Source: Deltaproteobacteria bacterium (GTDB taxonomy: Bacteria; Desulfobacterota; Binatia; UBA9968). From it: 6,577 nucleotides of DNA. Within the stretch, counting starts at the first letter, position 1. Each line of letters opens with the position of its first letter. The notes under the pieces are model-generated. The model searched no databases and was not told the origin of the DNA. It saw only the letters and a list, made by a program, of their open reading frames with translations. This document shows, in pieces, positions 5,997-6,577 of this stretch. The stretch is taken from NCBI GenBank assembly GCA_016183075.1, contig JACPFH010000138.1:1-6577 (forward strand), given 5' to 3'. Made by a program: the position numbers and the translations under genes.

Positions 5997-6025
5997 ATTT
6001 TGCACATTACACTTCCAGAGTGCAA
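5997..6025 (-). promoter_or_regulatory. Candidate leuS promoter with an inverted repeat
   Basis: On the minus strand TTGCAC (6025-6020) stands 17 bases before CAAAAT (6002-5997), a moderate sigma70-like pair. The same bases form the inverted repeat TTGCAC/GTGCAA (6025-6020 with 6005-6000). A second possible -10, TATAAG (5977-5972), lacks a good -35. This is tentative; leuS could instead be read only from upstream of nusB. Confidence 0.3.
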
Positions 6026-6084
6026 CGGACAGCCTGCGCTGATTCGTCCACGGGTCGCGGGAAGTCTTCATTGGGAACTTTCGT

Positions 6085-6501
6085 TCAAAGCTCTTTGACG
6101 CCGCTGGCGGCGGCGATCTGGTCCAGGACCCCGTTGATGAAGGTCGCCGAGTCGTCGGAGCCGAAGCGCTTGCCGATCTCGATCGCCTCATCCATGCTCA
6201 CGCTGACGGGAATGTCGGGGCAGAACAGAAGTTCATAGGTGGCGATGCGCAAAATGGTTAAATCGACCTTAGCCATCCGGCTGAGCTTCCAGTTATCCGT
6301 GCACTGCTCGACGAGCCGGTCGATCTCTTCTCTGTGTGTGATAACGCCTGAAACCAGGCGCCGGGCAAAATCCCTGGCTTTAGCGCTTCCCTCGAAGTGG
6401 CCTAAGAAAAGCTCCAGGGCCCTGGGAGAGGTGTCCCCGGTCACATCCATCTGGTACAGGGCCTGAAGCGCAAGCTCTCTGCCTTTTCGCCTAATCCCCA
6501 T
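6085..6501 (-). CDS. nusB: Transcription antitermination factor NusB
   Basis: A 138-residue all-helical protein (E. coli 139). NusB pairs with S10 (NusE), binds boxA RNA and supports antitermination and processing of rRNA transcripts. The opening RRKGRELALQALYQMDV is the family N-terminus. The later segments CTDNWKLSRMAKVDLTILR (about 67-85) and DEAIEIGKRFGSDDSATFIN (about 104-123) are the conserved RNA/S10-binding half. The start is ATG at 6501-6499, set by the family N-terminus. There is no Shine-Dalgarno: the bases just upstream are an A-rich heptamer array. Relatives often have ribH immediately upstream, but no recognisable ribH end is present in the 76 bases available. leuS follows 127 bases later on the same strand. 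Confidence 0.96.
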   Translation of the reverse strand: MGIRRKGRELALQALYQMDVTGDTSPRALELFLGHFEGSAKARDFARRLVSGVITHREEIDRLVEQCTDNWKLSRMAKVDLTILRIATYELLFCPDIPVSVSMDEAIEIGKRFGSDDSATFINGVLDQIAAASGVKEL

Positions 6502-6504
6502 GAA

Positions 6505-6532
6505 TTAGTTTCTAATTTTTAGTTTCTAGTTT
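6505..6532 (-). repeat. Heptamer array directly upstream of nusB
   Basis: Four units on the plus strand: TTAGTTT (6505-6511), CTAATTT (6512-6518), TTAGTTT (6519-6525), CTAGTTT (6526-6532). On the nusB strand they read AAACTAG, AAACTAA, AAATTAG, AAACTAA and end 3 bases before the ATG, where a Shine-Dalgarno would normally be. A single unit in the opposite orientation (AAACTAA on plus) is at 6571-6577, at the window edge, and may belong to another array. The segment between, 6533-6570, holds no gene I recognise. Confidence 0.8.
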
Positions 6533-6577
6533 GCGAAGAATGCGCACGAGTCTCCAGTCCAATAGATCGGAAACTAA

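Noticed and set aside
5973..6071. A 32-codon frame before leuS as a leucine attenuator leader peptide
   Set aside because: It has only four scattered leucines, no good ribosome binding site and no terminator/antiterminator pair after it, so leader-peptide control is not supported.
6512..6577. Open minus-strand frame ending just before nusB, as the tail of an upstream gene
   Set aside because: Only 21 codons are visible, the end is made of the heptamer repeat, and the residues match no family I recognise (not a RibH end). It could be chance.

Overview
This window looks like core chromosome from a fairly GC-rich Gram-negative (diderm) bacterium. LptE, MurJ and the start of TatC imply an outer membrane, peptidoglycan and Tat export. 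The order nusB, leuS, lptE followed by rpsT and murJ resembles the arrangement I associate with former Deltaproteobacteria (Desulfobacterota) and nearby phyla. This placement rests on gene order and protein character only and is tentative.

Layout from left to right. Position 1 cuts through the first ~20 codons of a minus-strand tatC. Next come a strong hairpin terminator (127-161), a small Ala/Pro/Gly-rich lipoprotein gene (195-446, minus) and a 280-base intergenic stretch (447-726). That stretch holds a candidate promoter, a tandem pair of DnaA-box-like 11-mers (614-635) and a possible murJ terminator (661-688). murJ (727-2388, minus) is divergent from rpsT (2449-2721, plus). The 60 bases between them hold a good sigma70-type promoter for rpsT. 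rpsT converges on the end of a minus-strand cluster that reads nusB (6501-6085), leuS (5957-3468), lptE (3369-2752). The last 76 bases (6502-6577) hold a heptamer repeat and no recognisable gene.

The genes serve growth and envelope building. NusB acts in rRNA antitermination and S20 in the 30S subunit. LeuRS charges tRNA-Leu. LptE helps insert LPS, MurJ flips lipid II, and TatC is the core of folded-protein export.

I do not see a new multi-gene system. The most interesting signals are non-coding. One is the tandem DnaA-type repeat. Another is a four-unit heptamer array (TTAGTTT-like) that lies at the 5' end of both nusB and lptE in the same orientation. Others are the absence of holA where relatives usually carry it, a possible hairpin over the lptE ribosome binding site, and departures from family consensus in MurJ and S20.
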